A DNA stretch of 64,000 bases from JAGVSR01 sp963825555. GTDB taxonomy: Bacteria; Pseudomonadota; Alphaproteobacteria; Rhizobiales; Hyphomicrobiaceae. The stretch is from the NCBI GenBank assembly GCA_963825555.1, contig CAWGTZ010000006.1, positions 9,102-73,101 on the forward strand, in the 5' to 3' direction. Position numbers and translations under genes: made by a program. This document shows positions 34,805 through 44,716 of this stretch, piece by piece (position 1 is the first letter of the stretch; each line of letters starts with the position of its first letter). Below the pieces are notes generated by a model. The model saw only the letters and a program-made list of their open reading frames with translations, was not told the DNA's origin and made no database searches.

Positions 34805-36397
34805 ATGTCGAAACTGGTGATATGGCGGTTCTCATCCGTCGTGGCGGTGCTGTTTGCCGCGCTTTCGATGGGCCCCGCATTTGCGGGGGGCGACCAGCTT
34901 CACGAATACTCGGATGCCGAATTTGGCTCCAAGCCTGGACAGCATCAGTCACTGATCCGGTTGACCGAAGCTGACGCTGGCAAGCGTCGCATGGTGCACC
35001 TGGGCCTTGGCAAGTCCGCGCTTGTTGAGCTTCCTCGCCCGGCTCGTGACGTGATGGTCTCGAATCCTCAGGCGGTGGATGCCGTCGTCCAGAGCTCCAA
35101 CCGGATCTTTCTGGTGGCGCGGCGCTTCGGTGAGTCGAACGCGTTCATCTTCGACGAGAATGGCGATCAATTCGCCACGCTGGAGATCTACGTCGAGCGC
35201 GAGACCGCGGCTCTCGAGGCGCTGTTGGCTCGTCTCATTCCCGGTTCGAACATCAAGGTCGAGATGCTCAATCAGACCGTTATTCTCACAGGCTCGGTGC
35301 GTACGCCGGTGGATGCCAATAGAGCGTCGGCACTCGCCAAGCAGTTCGTCACAGTTCAGTTCGAATCGAAGGTGTCCGGCGACAGCCAGGGCGTCTGGGT
35401 GAATGCTGTAAATGGGGATCCCAGCGAACTCGTGATCAACCTCCTCAGCGTGGAGGGCGAGGAGCAGGTCATGCTCAAGGTGACGGTTGCGGAGGTTCAG
35501 CGTGAACTTCTCAAGCAGTTCGGTATCAACCTTGGTGCGGTCATCAATTCGGGCAGCTTCACGACGGCTCTACTCACGCAGAATGCTTTGCCTCTAACGG
35601 GCGGCAGGACTTGGCGGCCTGCCGAATCCCAATTGCCAATCTGGCTAGCATCCTGGGTCAATTCTTCCATTCTTGGGTTCCTGGTAACTCGGGTATAGCG
35701 GGCAATGGACAGGTGGGCGATATCCCAAGTCTCCTACGCTGTCCGTGCTCTCGAGCGGGCTGGTCTGCTGCGCACCCTGGCCGAGCCGACTTTGACGGCC
35801 ATCTCGGGCGAGTCGGCGAAGTTCCTGGCCGGCGGCGAGTTCCCCATTCCGGTCGTCGACAATCAGGGCGGCATTTCCGTGACCTTCAAGGAGTTCGGTG
35901 TGGGCGTTGCCTTCACGCCGACGGTGATGACGGAAGGTCGCATCAGCCTCAAGATCGAGACGGAAGTTAGCGAACTATCGAACAATGGTGCTGTTGGCTT
36001 CCCAGGCGGTCTGCAGATTCCCGGTCTGAAGAAGCGCGAGGCGCAGTCGACCGTCGAGATGCCGTCTGGCGGATCGCTGGCTCTCGCGGGTCTCATCTCG
36101 GAGGATGTCCGTCAGAACATCGATGGCCTACCCGGCCTCAAGGACGTGCCGGTTCTCGGAACGCTTTTCCGCAGCCGGGACTTCATCAAGCGCGAGACTG
36201 AGCTCGTCGTGATCGTGACGCCCTATCTCGTGAAGCCCGTGGGCTCGCAGGAGTTGGCACGGCCGCTCGACGGCCTGGGCGATGCGACCGATCTCAAGGG
36301 GATTTTCTTAGGTCACTTCAACCGCATCTACGGCGCTGACCCTGCGGCCCCGCCGCCCGGCGACCTGAAGGGCGACTATGGCTTCATCGTCGAGTGA
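34805..36397 (+). CDS. cpaC: Pilus secretin CpaC/RcpA, two compensating frame breaks
   Basis: Outer-membrane secretin of the Tad pilus. The signal peptide is followed by a pilus N-domain (KSALVELPRPARDVMVSNPQ), a BON-like domain (NQTVILTGSVRTPVDANRAS) and the secretin core (SVEGEEQVMLKVTVAEVQRE; LLRTLAEPTLTAISGES; FLAGGEFPIPV; ELVVIVTPYLVKP). From about 35590 to 35722 the frame is lost and hits a TAG at 35696. In another frame this stretch reads LASILGQFF and GNSGIAGNGQVGD, the expected loop sequence, and the original frame returns at ISQVSYAVRALERAGLL. Two opposite indels therefore account for everything; with them corrected the protein is about 530 residues. Confidence 0.85.
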
Positions 36398-36421
36398 CGG
36401 CCCAGTCTGGAGAGCAGAACA

Positions 36422-37162
36422 ATGACGAGTCGTGAATTCAAGTCCGCTGCCGGCCAGACGTGGCGTAGCAAACCATCGTCGCGGATCCTGGTTGCCTCGC
36501 TGATCGCCCTGTCGCTTGCAGCCTGCAAGCATGGCGAAGATCATACGCGGGTTGCGGGATGGGAGTTGGTCGACCCGACCCAGCGGCATCCGATCCTGGT
36601 GTCCCAGCAGCCTCAGACGCTGACGATTTCCGTGCCGCGGGGCTCGCCAGGATTGAGTCCAGGCCAGCGTGCTGATCTCATCTCCTTTGCCCGGAGTTCC
36701 CAGGCTAGTGATGCGGGCAACAGTCGTCTCGTGATCGCGGCTCCCAGCGGCGCATCGAACGAAATCACCGCCATCCAGGCGGTGCGCGAGATCGGTGCGC
36801 TTCTTCAAGATTACGGGATCCCTGAGACGGCCATGTCCGTCGAACCCTTCGACGCGGAGGGTGAGCACAATCCACCAATCCAGGTTTCGTTCCTTCGCTA
36901 CGTGGCTGAAGGGCCGGAGTGTGGTCACTGGCCGACGAACCTCGCCCGCGAACCGCGTAACCTGCCCTACCCGAATATGGGATGCGCAACGCAAAGGAAT
37001 CTCGCCGCGATGATCGCAAACCCTGCCGACCTGGTCACCCCTGCGAGCATGACGCCGCGACCGGCCGAACGCCGACTGGTGACCTGGGGCAAGTACATCA
37101 AGGGTGAAACCACCGGCGCCGAGCGATCCGGGGACGAAAAAGTCGATACCAGCGGCAACTAG
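36422..37162 (+). CDS. cpaD: Pilus assembly lipoprotein CpaD
   Basis: A 246-residue protein with a lipoprotein signal (LIALSLAACKHG) and CpaD family sequence: ELVDPTQRHPILVSQQ, FARSSQASDAGNSRLVIAAP, GECG-like GPECGHWPTNLAREPRN and NMGCATQRNLAAMIANPADL. It works with the secretin at the outer membrane. Intact, 24 bases after cpaC. Confidence 0.92.
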   Translation: MTSREFKSAAGQTWRSKPSSRILVASLIALSLAACKHGEDHTRVAGWELVDPTQRHPILVSQQPQTLTISVPRGSPGLSPGQRADLISFARSSQASDAGNSRLVIAAPSGASNEITAIQAVREIGALLQDYGIPETAMSVEPFDAEGEHNPPIQVSFLRYVAEGPECGHWPTNLAREPRNLPYPNMGCATQRNLAAMIANPADLVTPASMTPRPAERRLVTWGKYIKGETTGAERSGDEKVDTSGN

Positions 37163-37180
37163 CTCTGAGGTTATTGTTTC

Positions 37181-38494
37181 ATGATCAGGCAAGCCAATAC
37201 CAGCGTTACCAGCGCTGAACTCGAGCAGGTCGGATACTCGGATGTCGATGTGGATGTCGGGGATACGGTCCATTCCTCTCTCGAACGCGCACGTCCCATT
37301 CCGCGCATTTCTATCCAAGCTTTTTGCGAGAGCAATCAGCTGGCAGAGGTGATCCAGGATGCGTCTGAAGACCGTCGCCTCAGCAAGGCGCATGTGAGCG
37401 TTCACATGGGCGGCGTAGCGGCAGCCGTGCAGCACTATGAGGAAAGCCCCACGCCTAACCTGATTGTTGTGGAGAGTTCTCTGCCGCGGCAACAGCTTCT
37501 GTCCGACCTCGACCGTCTCGCCGAATGCTGCGACCCGGGAACCAAAGTCGTGATCGTCGGTCGGGTCAACGACGTCATTCTCTACCGCGAGCTGCTGAAG
37601 AGGGGCGTCAGCGAGTATCTAGTGGCGCCCATTGCTGTCCCGCAGCTGATGGAAAGCCTGTCCAATCTCTATAACGACCCCGAGGCTGATCCAGTCGGGC
37701 ACGTGTACTCGTTCATCGGTGCCAAGGGTGGAGTGGGTTCTTCCACGATCTGCCACAACGTTTCTTGGACGCTCTCGGAAACTCTGCAGTCGGACGTCAT
37801 CGTCGCCGATCTCGATCTCGCCTTCGGCACTACGGGTCTAGATTTCAACCAGGACCCAGTGCAGGGCATTGCCGACGCGCTGGCATCCCCTGAGCGATTG
37901 GACGAGGTGCTGCTCGATCGCCTGCTGACAAAGTGCTCCCAGCATCTGTCGATCTTCGCCGCTCCCGTCGTTCTGGATCGCGATTACGAGATCTCGCCGG
38001 ACAGTTGCGACATGGTGATTGATGTTGCCCGCCAGAACGTGCCGTATGTCGCGGTGGACCTGCCTCACGGTTGGTCCGCGTGGACGAAGCGCGTCCTGCT
38101 GCAATCCGATGAAGTGGTGATCACCGCTGTGCCGGATCTTGCCAACCTGAGGAACGCCAAGAACATTTGCGATCTTCTGAAGCAGGCCCGCAAGAACGAT
38201 TCAAAGCCGCATCTGGTCATCAACATGGCCAACATGCCCAAGCGCCCCGAGATTACACTTGCCGAGTTCGAGGAGGCTCTGGGGCTCAAGGCTCTCGCGG
38301 TGATCGATTTCGATCCAGAGACATTCGGTCAAGCCTCTAACAACGGCCAGATGATCGAAGAGCTGAATGCTCGTGCGAAGTCGGCTCCGAGCTTCCGCGA
38401 GATCGCGATGACGCTCGCTCATCGCAAGGAAGTCAAAGTCGAGAAGAAGTCGCCCCTCGCGCCTCTTCTCGAGAAGCTGAAACTGAAGCGGTAA
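37181..38494 (+). CDS. cpaE: Pilus assembly ATPase CpaE/TadZ (MinD/ParA-like)
   Basis: A 437-residue protein. The N-terminal third resembles a response-regulator receiver (PNLIVVESSLPRQQLLSDLD, VGRVNDVILYRELLKRGVSEYLVAP) and the rest is a deviant-Walker ATPase with SFIGAKGGVGSSTICHNVSW, VADLDLAFGTTGLDFNQDP and VAVDLPHGWSAWTKRVLLQS. It places the pilus machine, often at a cell pole. Starts 18 bases after cpaD and ends 12 bases before cpaF. Confidence 0.92.
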   Translation: MIRQANTSVTSAELEQVGYSDVDVDVGDTVHSSLERARPIPRISIQAFCESNQLAEVIQDASEDRRLSKAHVSVHMGGVAAAVQHYEESPTPNLIVVESSLPRQQLLSDLDRLAECCDPGTKVVIVGRVNDVILYRELLKRGVSEYLVAPIAVPQLMESLSNLYNDPEADPVGHVYSFIGAKGGVGSSTICHNVSWTLSETLQSDVIVADLDLAFGTTGLDFNQDPVQGIADALASPERLDEVLLDRLLTKCSQHLSIFAAPVVLDRDYEISPDSCDMVIDVARQNVPYVAVDLPHGWSAWTKRVLLQSDEVVITAVPDLANLRNAKNICDLLKQARKNDSKPHLVINMANMPKRPEITLAEFEEALGLKALAVIDFDPETFGQASNNGQMIEELNARAKSAPSFREIAMTLAHRKEVKVEKKSPLAPLLEKLKLKR

Positions 38495-38506
38495 GGAACC
38501 AAGTAC

Positions 38507-40007
38507 ATGTTCGGCAGGCGTACCACCGACCAGGCGGGGCCGCGACGTATCGCTCCCCCGCAGCCTCAGGTCCAGACTCAACAGTCGCAGCCGACGGCAG
38601 CCGCCCGCCCCGCCGGCCCGCGCGCAGGAAACATCTGTTCCTGCAGCGCCTCCTGCGCGGGTGCCTGAGGCAGCCGAGGCCCAGCGTCGGCACTCCGAAG
38701 AATACTATGACGTTAAGACAACCGTCTTCAACGCGCTGATCGACACGATCGACTTGACCCAGCTTGCCAAGCTGGATGCTGCCGCGGCCCGGGAGGAGAT
38801 CCGCGACATCGTCAGCGAGATCATTCAGGTCAAGAACGTCGTCATGTCTATCGCCGAGCAGGAAGAACTGCTCGAGGACATCTGCAACGATGTGTTGGGC
38901 TATGGACCTCTTGAGCCCCTGCTGGCGCGTGACGACATCGCCGATATCATGGTCAACGGCGCCGCCACGACGTTCATCGAAGTTAGCGGCAAGGTGCAGA
39001 AGACATCCGTGCGCTTTGCCGACAATCAGCAGTTGATGAACATCTGCCAGCGTATCGTCAGTCAGGTCGGACGTCGCGTCGACGAATCAAGCCCGATCTG
39101 CGACGCCCGTCTCCCTGATGGCAGCCGTGTCAACGTTATTGCACCTCCGCTTGCGATCGACGGCCCCGCCCTTACGATTCGTAAGTTTAAAAAAGATCGT
39201 CTGAAGCTCGACAACCTCGTGAAGTTCGGTTCCATCACGCCGGCCGGCAAGACCATCCTCGAAGTGATCGGCCGCGTGCGCTGCAACGTGCTGATTTCGG
39301 GCGGCACGGGTTCGGGTAAGACAACCCTGCTCAACTGCCTTACCGGCTGCGTCGATCATGACGAGCGCATCATCACATGCGAGGACTTTGCCGAACTCCA
39401 GCTGCAGCAGCCCCACGTTGTGCGCTTGGAAACGCGTCCTCCGAACTTGGAAGGCGAGGGCGAGATCACCATGCGTGATCTCGTCAAGAACTGTCTGCGC
39501 ATGCGTCCTGAGCGGATCATCGTGGGCGAGGTCCGCGGACCTGAGGCGTTCGACCTTCTCCAGGCAATGAATACGGGCCACGACGGCTCAATGGGCACGC
39601 TTCACGCCAACTCGCCGCGTGAAGCCATCAGCCGTCTGGAATCCATGATCATGATGGGCGGCTACGCGCTTCCGGTGAAGACCATTCGCGAAATGATCTG
39701 CGGTTCGATCGACGTAATCGTGCAGGCCTCTCGATTGAGGGACGGTTCGCGAAAGATCACCCACGTCACCGAAGTGCTGGGCATGGAAGACGAAACGGTG
39801 ACGCTGCAGAACATCCTCGTCTACGAGGTGACGGGCGAGGATGCCAACGGCAAGTTGATCGGCCGCCATCGTTCGACAGGTATCGCACGTCCGCGCTTCT
39901 GGGACCGAGCGGAGTACTACAAGGAGGAAGGCCGCCTGGCTCAGGCTCTGGCATCTTCCGAGGTTCTCGACTCCAACGGCAATCCCTTGGGAGAGGGCCA
40001 TGGTTGA
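38507..40007 (+). CDS. cpaF: Pilus assembly ATPase CpaF/TadA, frame break near N-terminus
   Basis: Motor ATPase for pilus extension and retraction. Walker A in LISGGTGSGKTTLLNCL, Asp box ITCEDFAELQLQQ, Walker B RPERIIVGEVRGPEAFDLLQ and His box GHDGSMGTLHANSPREA are intact. The natural start is ATG 38507 (MFGRRTTDQAGPRRI), twelve bases after cpaE. Its frame runs into a stop, while the enzyme proper is open from the GTG at 38661 and, reading further back in the same frame, through PPAPPARAQETSVPAAPPARVPE. One indel in the C/G-rich stretch 38595-38625 joins both into the usual ~500-residue protein with a Pro-rich N-terminus. Confidence 0.88.
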
Positions 40008-41001
40008 TCAGGAACTGTTACCCATTCTTGTGGCACTTCTGGCTGCGGCTGCGTTCGCAGGCGTCATTTTCACACTGCTGTATCCTTATCTTTCCGGTGA
40101 TAAGCAGAAGGACAAGCGCGTCGCCAGTGTCACGGAAAACCGCTCGAAGAAGGTAGCGGCGCGTTCTGCGGCCGAGACCTCTGCGCAACGTAAGAAGCAG
40201 ATCAGCGAGTCCGTGAAGGAGATGGAAGCGCGCGGCAGGAGGCGCGAGAGAATTACGCTGCGGCAGCGTCTGGAGCAGGCTGGCCTCGATGCCGAACCGC
40301 GCAGCTTCTGGATCGCCAGTGTTATCTGCGGCCTGCTGTGCGTCGCCGGCACGTTGGCCTCAGTAAATGGATCCATGGCAAACATGGCCGCCTTTACGGC
40401 AGGTATCATCGGCACGTTTGGTCTGCCGCGATGGATTCTTGGCAAGCTGATTTCTCGGCGTCAGAAGAAATTCCAGGCCGAGCTGGCCAACTCGATCGAC
40501 GTTATCGTTCGTGGTGTAAAGTCGGGTCTGCCATTGAACGAGTGCTTGCAGATCATCGCCCGCGAGAGCCCCGAGCCTGTCTGCAGCGAGTTCCGTTACA
40601 TCTGCGAGCAACAGCGCGTCGGCGTGCCGTTGGGCGAGGCGCTCGACAGGCTGATCGTCCGGATGCCGCTGTCGGAGGTGAAGTTCCTTGCCATCGTGAT
40701 CGCAATTCAGCAGCAGGCAGGTGGCAATCTTTCGGAAGCGCTGGCGAACCTTTCGGGTGTTCTGCGTGATCGTTTCCGCATGCAAATGAAGGTGAAGGCG
40801 CTCTCGGCCGAGGCGAAGTCGTCGGCCATGGTGCTTGGTTCATTGCCCCCGGGCGTGATGTTCATGGTCAACGCCTCGACACCGGAGTACATCCAGCCGC
40901 TCTTCACGACGACTTCCGGGAATCTGTTCCTTCTGGGCGGAGCGTTTTGGATGCTGTGCGGCATTCTCGTCATGCGCAAGATGATCAACTTCAAATTCTA
41001 A
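40000..41001 (+). CDS. tadB: Type II secretion F-family platform protein TadB
   Basis: A 333-residue inner-membrane protein: N-terminal helix (LPILVALLAAAAFAGVIFTL), basic cytoplasmic region, a GspF domain (ELANSIDVIVRGVKSGLPLNECL ... QQQAGGNLSEALANLSGVLRDRF) and two final helices. It forms the assembly platform with TadC. The ATG overlaps the end of cpaF by eight bases. Confidence 0.92.
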   Translation: MVDQELLPILVALLAAAAFAGVIFTLLYPYLSGDKQKDKRVASVTENRSKKVAARSAAETSAQRKKQISESVKEMEARGRRRERITLRQRLEQAGLDAEPRSFWIASVICGLLCVAGTLASVNGSMANMAAFTAGIIGTFGLPRWILGKLISRRQKKFQAELANSIDVIVRGVKSGLPLNECLQIIARESPEPVCSEFRYICEQQRVGVPLGEALDRLIVRMPLSEVKFLAIVIAIQQQAGGNLSEALANLSGVLRDRFRMQMKVKALSAEAKSSAMVLGSLPPGVMFMVNASTPEYIQPLFTTTSGNLFLLGGAFWMLCGILVMRKMINFKF

Positions 41002-41058
41002 AGTGCTGAATTCGGTCTGATCCCACTCACTCTACTACAATGATAAGGCAGCAGGTCC

Positions 41059-42042
41059 ATGCAGGAAATTATAAACGGGATCATGAGCCCTCAGTTTCTG
41101 GCAACGATGTTCGCAGCGGTAGCGGCATTCGCCACGGTTCTGACGCTGGCTATGCCGTATCTGCAGCGCGACCGTTTGAACCAGCGCATGAAATTGATGG
41201 CCATCGAGCGTGACAAGTTACGTTCGTTGCGGCTGCAGGAACTCAATGCCAAGGAACGCGTGGCAAATACGGCGCGTCTTCGGCAGAATCCGAAGAGCTT
41301 TATGCAGCAGATCGTCGATCGCTTCGATCTGCGCGCTCAGTTCGATAGCGAAGATGTTCGTAACAAGCTGAAGACCGCGGGCATGCGGGGACAGGCTCCG
41401 CTGGTCGCCTACATCTTCTTCCGGGTGGCCGTACCACCCATCGTATTTCTGGTCGTATTGGCTTACCTGTTCCTGCTGGCCAAGCTTTCCTATCCGCCGC
41501 CGATCAAGTTCCTGATGGCGGTCTGCGCCGGCGTGATTGGCTTCTATGCGCCGAACGTGTTCGTCGAGAACCTGGCACAAAAACGCCAGCAATCGATCCG
41601 GCAGGCATTCCCCGATGCGCTCGACATGCTGCTGATCTGCGTCCAGTCGGGTATGTCTGTCGAGGCGGCTTTCGGCAAGGTTGCCAAGGAGATTACGACC
41701 CAGTCGCTGGAATTGGGTGAGGAACTCGCTTTGACGACGGCCGAGCTGTCCTATCTGGGCGAGCGCCGGCTTGCATTCGAGAACCTTGGCAAGCGCACGG
41801 GCATACCGGGCGTGAAGGCAGTGGCGACGGCGCTCATTCAGGCCGAGCGATACGGCACCCCCGTTAGCCAGGCTTTGCGCGTGATGGCCAAGGAGAACCG
41901 CGAAATCCGCATGTCGGATGCCGAGAAGAAGGCCGCTGCATTGCCTCCCAAGCTTACGGTTCCGATGATCCTCTTCTTCCTGCCCGTCCTCTTTATCGTG
42001 ATCCTCGGGCCGGCCGCCATCCGATTCTGGAAGTTTACCTGA
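41059..42042 (+). CDS. tadC: Type II secretion F-family platform protein TadC
   Basis: A 327-residue paralogue of TadB with the GspF domain QAFPDALDMLLICVQSGMSVEAAF and QAERYGTPVSQALRVMAKENR, bracketed by helices (VAYIFFRVAVPPIVFLVVLAYLF; LTVPMILFFLPVLFIVILGPAA). Last gene of the pilus run; a strong terminator follows 79 bases later. TadD, TadE/F/G genes are not in the window. Confidence 0.92.
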   Translation: MQEIINGIMSPQFLATMFAAVAAFATVLTLAMPYLQRDRLNQRMKLMAIERDKLRSLRLQELNAKERVANTARLRQNPKSFMQQIVDRFDLRAQFDSEDVRNKLKTAGMRGQAPLVAYIFFRVAVPPIVFLVVLAYLFLLAKLSYPPPIKFLMAVCAGVIGFYAPNVFVENLAQKRQQSIRQAFPDALDMLLICVQSGMSVEAAFGKVAKEITTQSLELGEELALTTAELSYLGERRLAFENLGKRTGIPGVKAVATALIQAERYGTPVSQALRVMAKENREIRMSDAEKKAAALPPKLTVPMILFFLPVLFIVILGPAAIRFWKFT

Positions 42043-42120
42043 GCCGAGTGGCTCGGGTTGAGGAGGCTGCATCAAGATTCTTGCTGCGTTCGCTAGCAAA
42101 GCCAACCTGGTGGTGCGTGC

Positions 42121-42153
42121 CCCCGGCTCTCTTGCGTGAGAGCCGGGGTTTTT
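42121..42153 (+). terminator. Terminator of the Tad/Cpa operon
   Basis: CCCCGGCTCTC (42121-42131) pairs perfectly with GAGAGCCGGGG (42138-42148), six-base loop, followed by TTTTTC. Confidence 0.93.
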
Positions 42154-42263
42154 CATGATCGGGACTGCGGCGTTACGTCCGTCACGCGGCTGGCACCTTG
42201 ACACCATCTAAACCTAGACACAGGTGCAGAAGATGCCGCGTGAATCCGACAACGGGAGAGATG

Positions 42264-42680
42264 ATGTCGACCGAGAGCTTGACCCCACAGGAAGCTTTGA
42301 TTTTTTCGATGATTACGATTTCGGCGGTAGATCGGGAGATTTCCGATGAGGAGTTGCGCCGGATCGGTTCGATCGTGGCGGAACTGCCGCCCTTCGCGGG
42401 CTACAATAAGGATTGGCTGGTCGATGAGGCGCAGGCCTGCGGCCGGTTTCTTGCCAAGCCCGATGGGCTGAAGACGGTCCTTTCGCTCATAAAGGCAGCC
42501 TTGCCCGAACGTCTTTACGAGACGGCTTATGTTCTGGCCGCCGAGGTGGCGGCAAGTGACCTTGAGGTGCGCGCAGAAGAGGTGCGCTGCCTGGAATTGC
42601 TGGCTGAGGCACTTGAACTCGACAAGCTCACGTGTGCGGCGCTGGAACGGGCAGCGCGCGCACGTCATCAGACCGTCTGA
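42264..42680 (+). CDS. TerB-family protein
   Basis: A 138-residue all-helical protein. LTPQEALIFSMITISAVDREISDEELRR is the TerB-type start with a conserved acidic metal-binding pattern (DREISDEEL), repeated in the second half as EVAASDLEVRAEEVRCLELLAEAL. The family is named after tellurite resistance but is widespread with varied or unknown roles. ATG 42264 is five bases after GGGAG; ATG 42261 is too close. It overlaps the 3' end of the convergent hydrolase gene by 13 bases. Confidence 0.8.
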   Translation: MSTESLTPQEALIFSMITISAVDREISDEELRRIGSIVAELPPFAGYNKDWLVDEAQACGRFLAKPDGLKTVLSLIKAALPERLYETAYVLAAEVAASDLEVRAEEVRCLELLAEALELDKLTCAALERAARARHQTV

Positions 42681-43411
42681 TTTGATCGGCCGTGGCGTTG
42701 GGCGCCGTGCCGGCTTTCCTTCATGAAAGCTGAGATGGCATCGGCGGCGCGCGTCAGCGCCTCTGCATGCGTGACTCCGGACGCTTTGCGTGGTGCGAGG
42801 TCGTGATCACCATCTTCGATCCAGAAGATCCGGATCAAGGACGGCAATTCGAGCCGGGCCACTTTGTCCGGACCTCCGAATGGGTCGCGTGTGCCCTGTA
42901 CGATGAGAGCCGGCCGGGTGAGAGCTCTGAGAGCGGGCGCCCGCGACTTATCCGGTTTGCGGGGCGGATGAAACGGATAGCCGAGCATAACAACTCCGCT
43001 GACGGTATCCGCCGTGTTTATTTCGCCGGCGGCGAGACAAGCCACACGGCCGCCCATCGATTTTCCACCAATAAAAAGCCGGACCTTTGGGGGGAGCTGT
43101 CGTCGACACGCGGTAATAGCGTCGCAGTAAGCACCGGTCAGGGTCTCGGCTCGGGGAGGCGGCCGGCGGACTCCGGATTGTGTGCGCGCGGCCATATAGG
43201 GAAACTCGAAGCGGTGCACGGTGATGCCACGCTCATCGAGAAGCCGTGCCATTGTCTCGAGAAATGGGCTCGTCATGGATGCGCCCGCGCCGTGGGCCAT
43301 GAGCAAATGGAGATCGCGGTTGAGAGCGCCTGTCGTCAGAATGTCGGGCGTGCGATCCATGGTGGTCCCGGGCCGGCTCGGCGTCGCACGGCGCTTCGGC
43401 TTTTGTTCCAT
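42668..43411 (-). CDS. Alpha/beta hydrolase, COG3571 (KANL3/Tex30-like) family
   Basis: Protein of about 247 residues from the ATG at 43411. It has LLMAHGAGASMTSPFLETMA (oxyanion region), nucleophile elbow FIGGKSMGGRVA, acid in VQGTRDPFGGPDKV and His in IEDGDHDLAPRK, so the Ser-Asp-His triad is complete. Physiological substrate unknown. Later ATG at 43360 (MDRTPDIL) is an equally good start. Confidence 0.8.
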   Translation of the reverse strand: MEQKPKRRATPSRPGTTMDRTPDILTTGALNRDLHLLMAHGAGASMTSPFLETMARLLDERGITVHRFEFPYMAARTQSGVRRPPPRAETLTGAYCDAITACRRQLPPKVRLFIGGKSMGGRVACLAAGEINTADTVSGVVMLGYPFHPPRKPDKSRAPALRALTRPALIVQGTRDPFGGPDKVARLELPSLIRIFWIEDGDHDLAPRKASGVTHAEALTRAADAISAFMKESRHGAQRHGRSNQTV

Positions 43412-43523
43412 AAAGATCAGCGACTTCGAAAGGGGGTCAGACGGCTTCAGAGCGAACCTGTCGAGGGGGGTCGCATTTTTGCCCATACCGGGGATAAGAT
43501 AAACAGAAGATCAAACGGATGGG

Positions 43524-44684
43524 ATGATCAAGTTCTTGGTACCGAAGTTGATGACATGCGCAGCGGTGTTCATGGCCGCCGCCGGGCTCGCTGGCACGTT
43601 GCACCATGCGGGGGCCGACGAAGTCTTGCCATGGCAGAATTCAGCGGCCAAGGCCGCTGCCGCCGCAGCTGACCGGGCGAAGGCGGCGGAGGCCGCGTCG
43701 AAGCCCGAGGCATCAGAAGCGGCTGCGAAGCAGGCTGCCGCATCGCCGGATACGAAGACTACAGCCGAGACTGAAGAAGCGAAGGCCCCACCGTTGGTGC
43801 CGGCCAAGAAGCTCTTCGGCGCGGTCAAGACAGCCATACCGTTGAAAGCTCGCGCCATCGGCTTCTATTCCAAGGGCTGTCTGGCAGGCGGAAAGGCACT
43901 GCCGATCGACGGTCCCGCATGGCAGGCGATGCGGCTCTCGCGCAACCGCAATTGGGGGCACCCGAAGCTGATCGCGCTGCTCGAACGGTTTGCCAAGGAG
44001 GCTCAAGCTGAGGATGGCTGGCCTGGATTGCTGGTCGGTGATCTTTCGCAGCCGCGTGGCGGGCCGATGCTGACGGGGCATTCCTCCCATCAGGTCGGCC
44101 TTGATGCCGATATTTGGTTCACTCCGATGCCGTCGAGGAAACTGTCCCGTAAAGAGCGCGAGAACCTGTCAGCCACCTCGATGCTGGCGTCCGACAATCT
44201 CTCGGTCAATCCCAAGGTCTGGGGCGAGGGACAGGTGAAGATCGTCCGGCGGGTCGCATCTTATCCGCAGATCGAGCGTGTGCTTGTCCATCCCGCGATC
44301 AAAAAGGCCTTGTGCGAGGCTGCTGGACCGCAGCGGGCCTGGCTCGCCAAGGTGCGTCCGTATTGGGGACACTTCTATCATTTCCACGTTCGCATGGGCT
44401 GCCCCAAGGACTCGGTCGGCTGCAAGAGCCAGGCGCCTGTTTCAGGAGACGACGGCTGTGGCAAGGAACTGGACTATTGGTACAAACTTCTGACGGCGCC
44501 GCCCAAACCGAAGCCAAAGCCTACAAAGCCGGTCAAGCCCGTGAAGCCGAAGCCGCCAATCACGCTCGCTGATTTGCCGGCCGAGTGCCGGGACGTGCTG
44601 GCGGATGGCGACGTCGTGGAGACGATGGTGCTGCCTGTACAGAAGCCGAGTAAATCGGCGGCGACACCGACGCAGAAGAAGTAG
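43524..44684 (+). CDS. mepA: Penicillin-insensitive murein endopeptidase MepA-like (M74)
   Basis: A 386-residue exported enzyme. Signal peptide (FMAAAGLAGTLHHAGADE), an Ala/Lys/Glu-rich linker, then the LAS-type zinc peptidase: RNRNWGHPKLIALLERFA, GPMLTGHSSHQVGLDADIW (zinc His and Asp) and GHFYHFHVRMGCP (catalytic and zinc His). A Pro/Lys-rich C-terminal spacer precedes LADLPAECRDVLAD. It cleaves D-Ala-mDAP crosslinks in the periplasm. The extra linker and tail make it longer than E. coli MepA (274 residues). Confidence 0.9.
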   Translation: MIKFLVPKLMTCAAVFMAAAGLAGTLHHAGADEVLPWQNSAAKAAAAAADRAKAAEAASKPEASEAAAKQAAASPDTKTTAETEEAKAPPLVPAKKLFGAVKTAIPLKARAIGFYSKGCLAGGKALPIDGPAWQAMRLSRNRNWGHPKLIALLERFAKEAQAEDGWPGLLVGDLSQPRGGPMLTGHSSHQVGLDADIWFTPMPSRKLSRKERENLSATSMLASDNLSVNPKVWGEGQVKIVRRVASYPQIERVLVHPAIKKALCEAAGPQRAWLAKVRPYWGHFYHFHVRMGCPKDSVGCKSQAPVSGDDGCGKELDYWYKLLTAPPKPKPKPTKPVKPVKPKPPITLADLPAECRDVLADGDVVETMVLPVQKPSKSAATPTQKK

Positions 44685-44716
44685 GGTTTACCGCTCCGCG
44701 CCCGCAATGCCACGCG

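Noticed and set aside
36308..37492. A 394-codon minus-strand frame over cpaC, cpaD and cpaE
   Set aside because: It spans three conserved genes in the other direction and has no recognisable domain.
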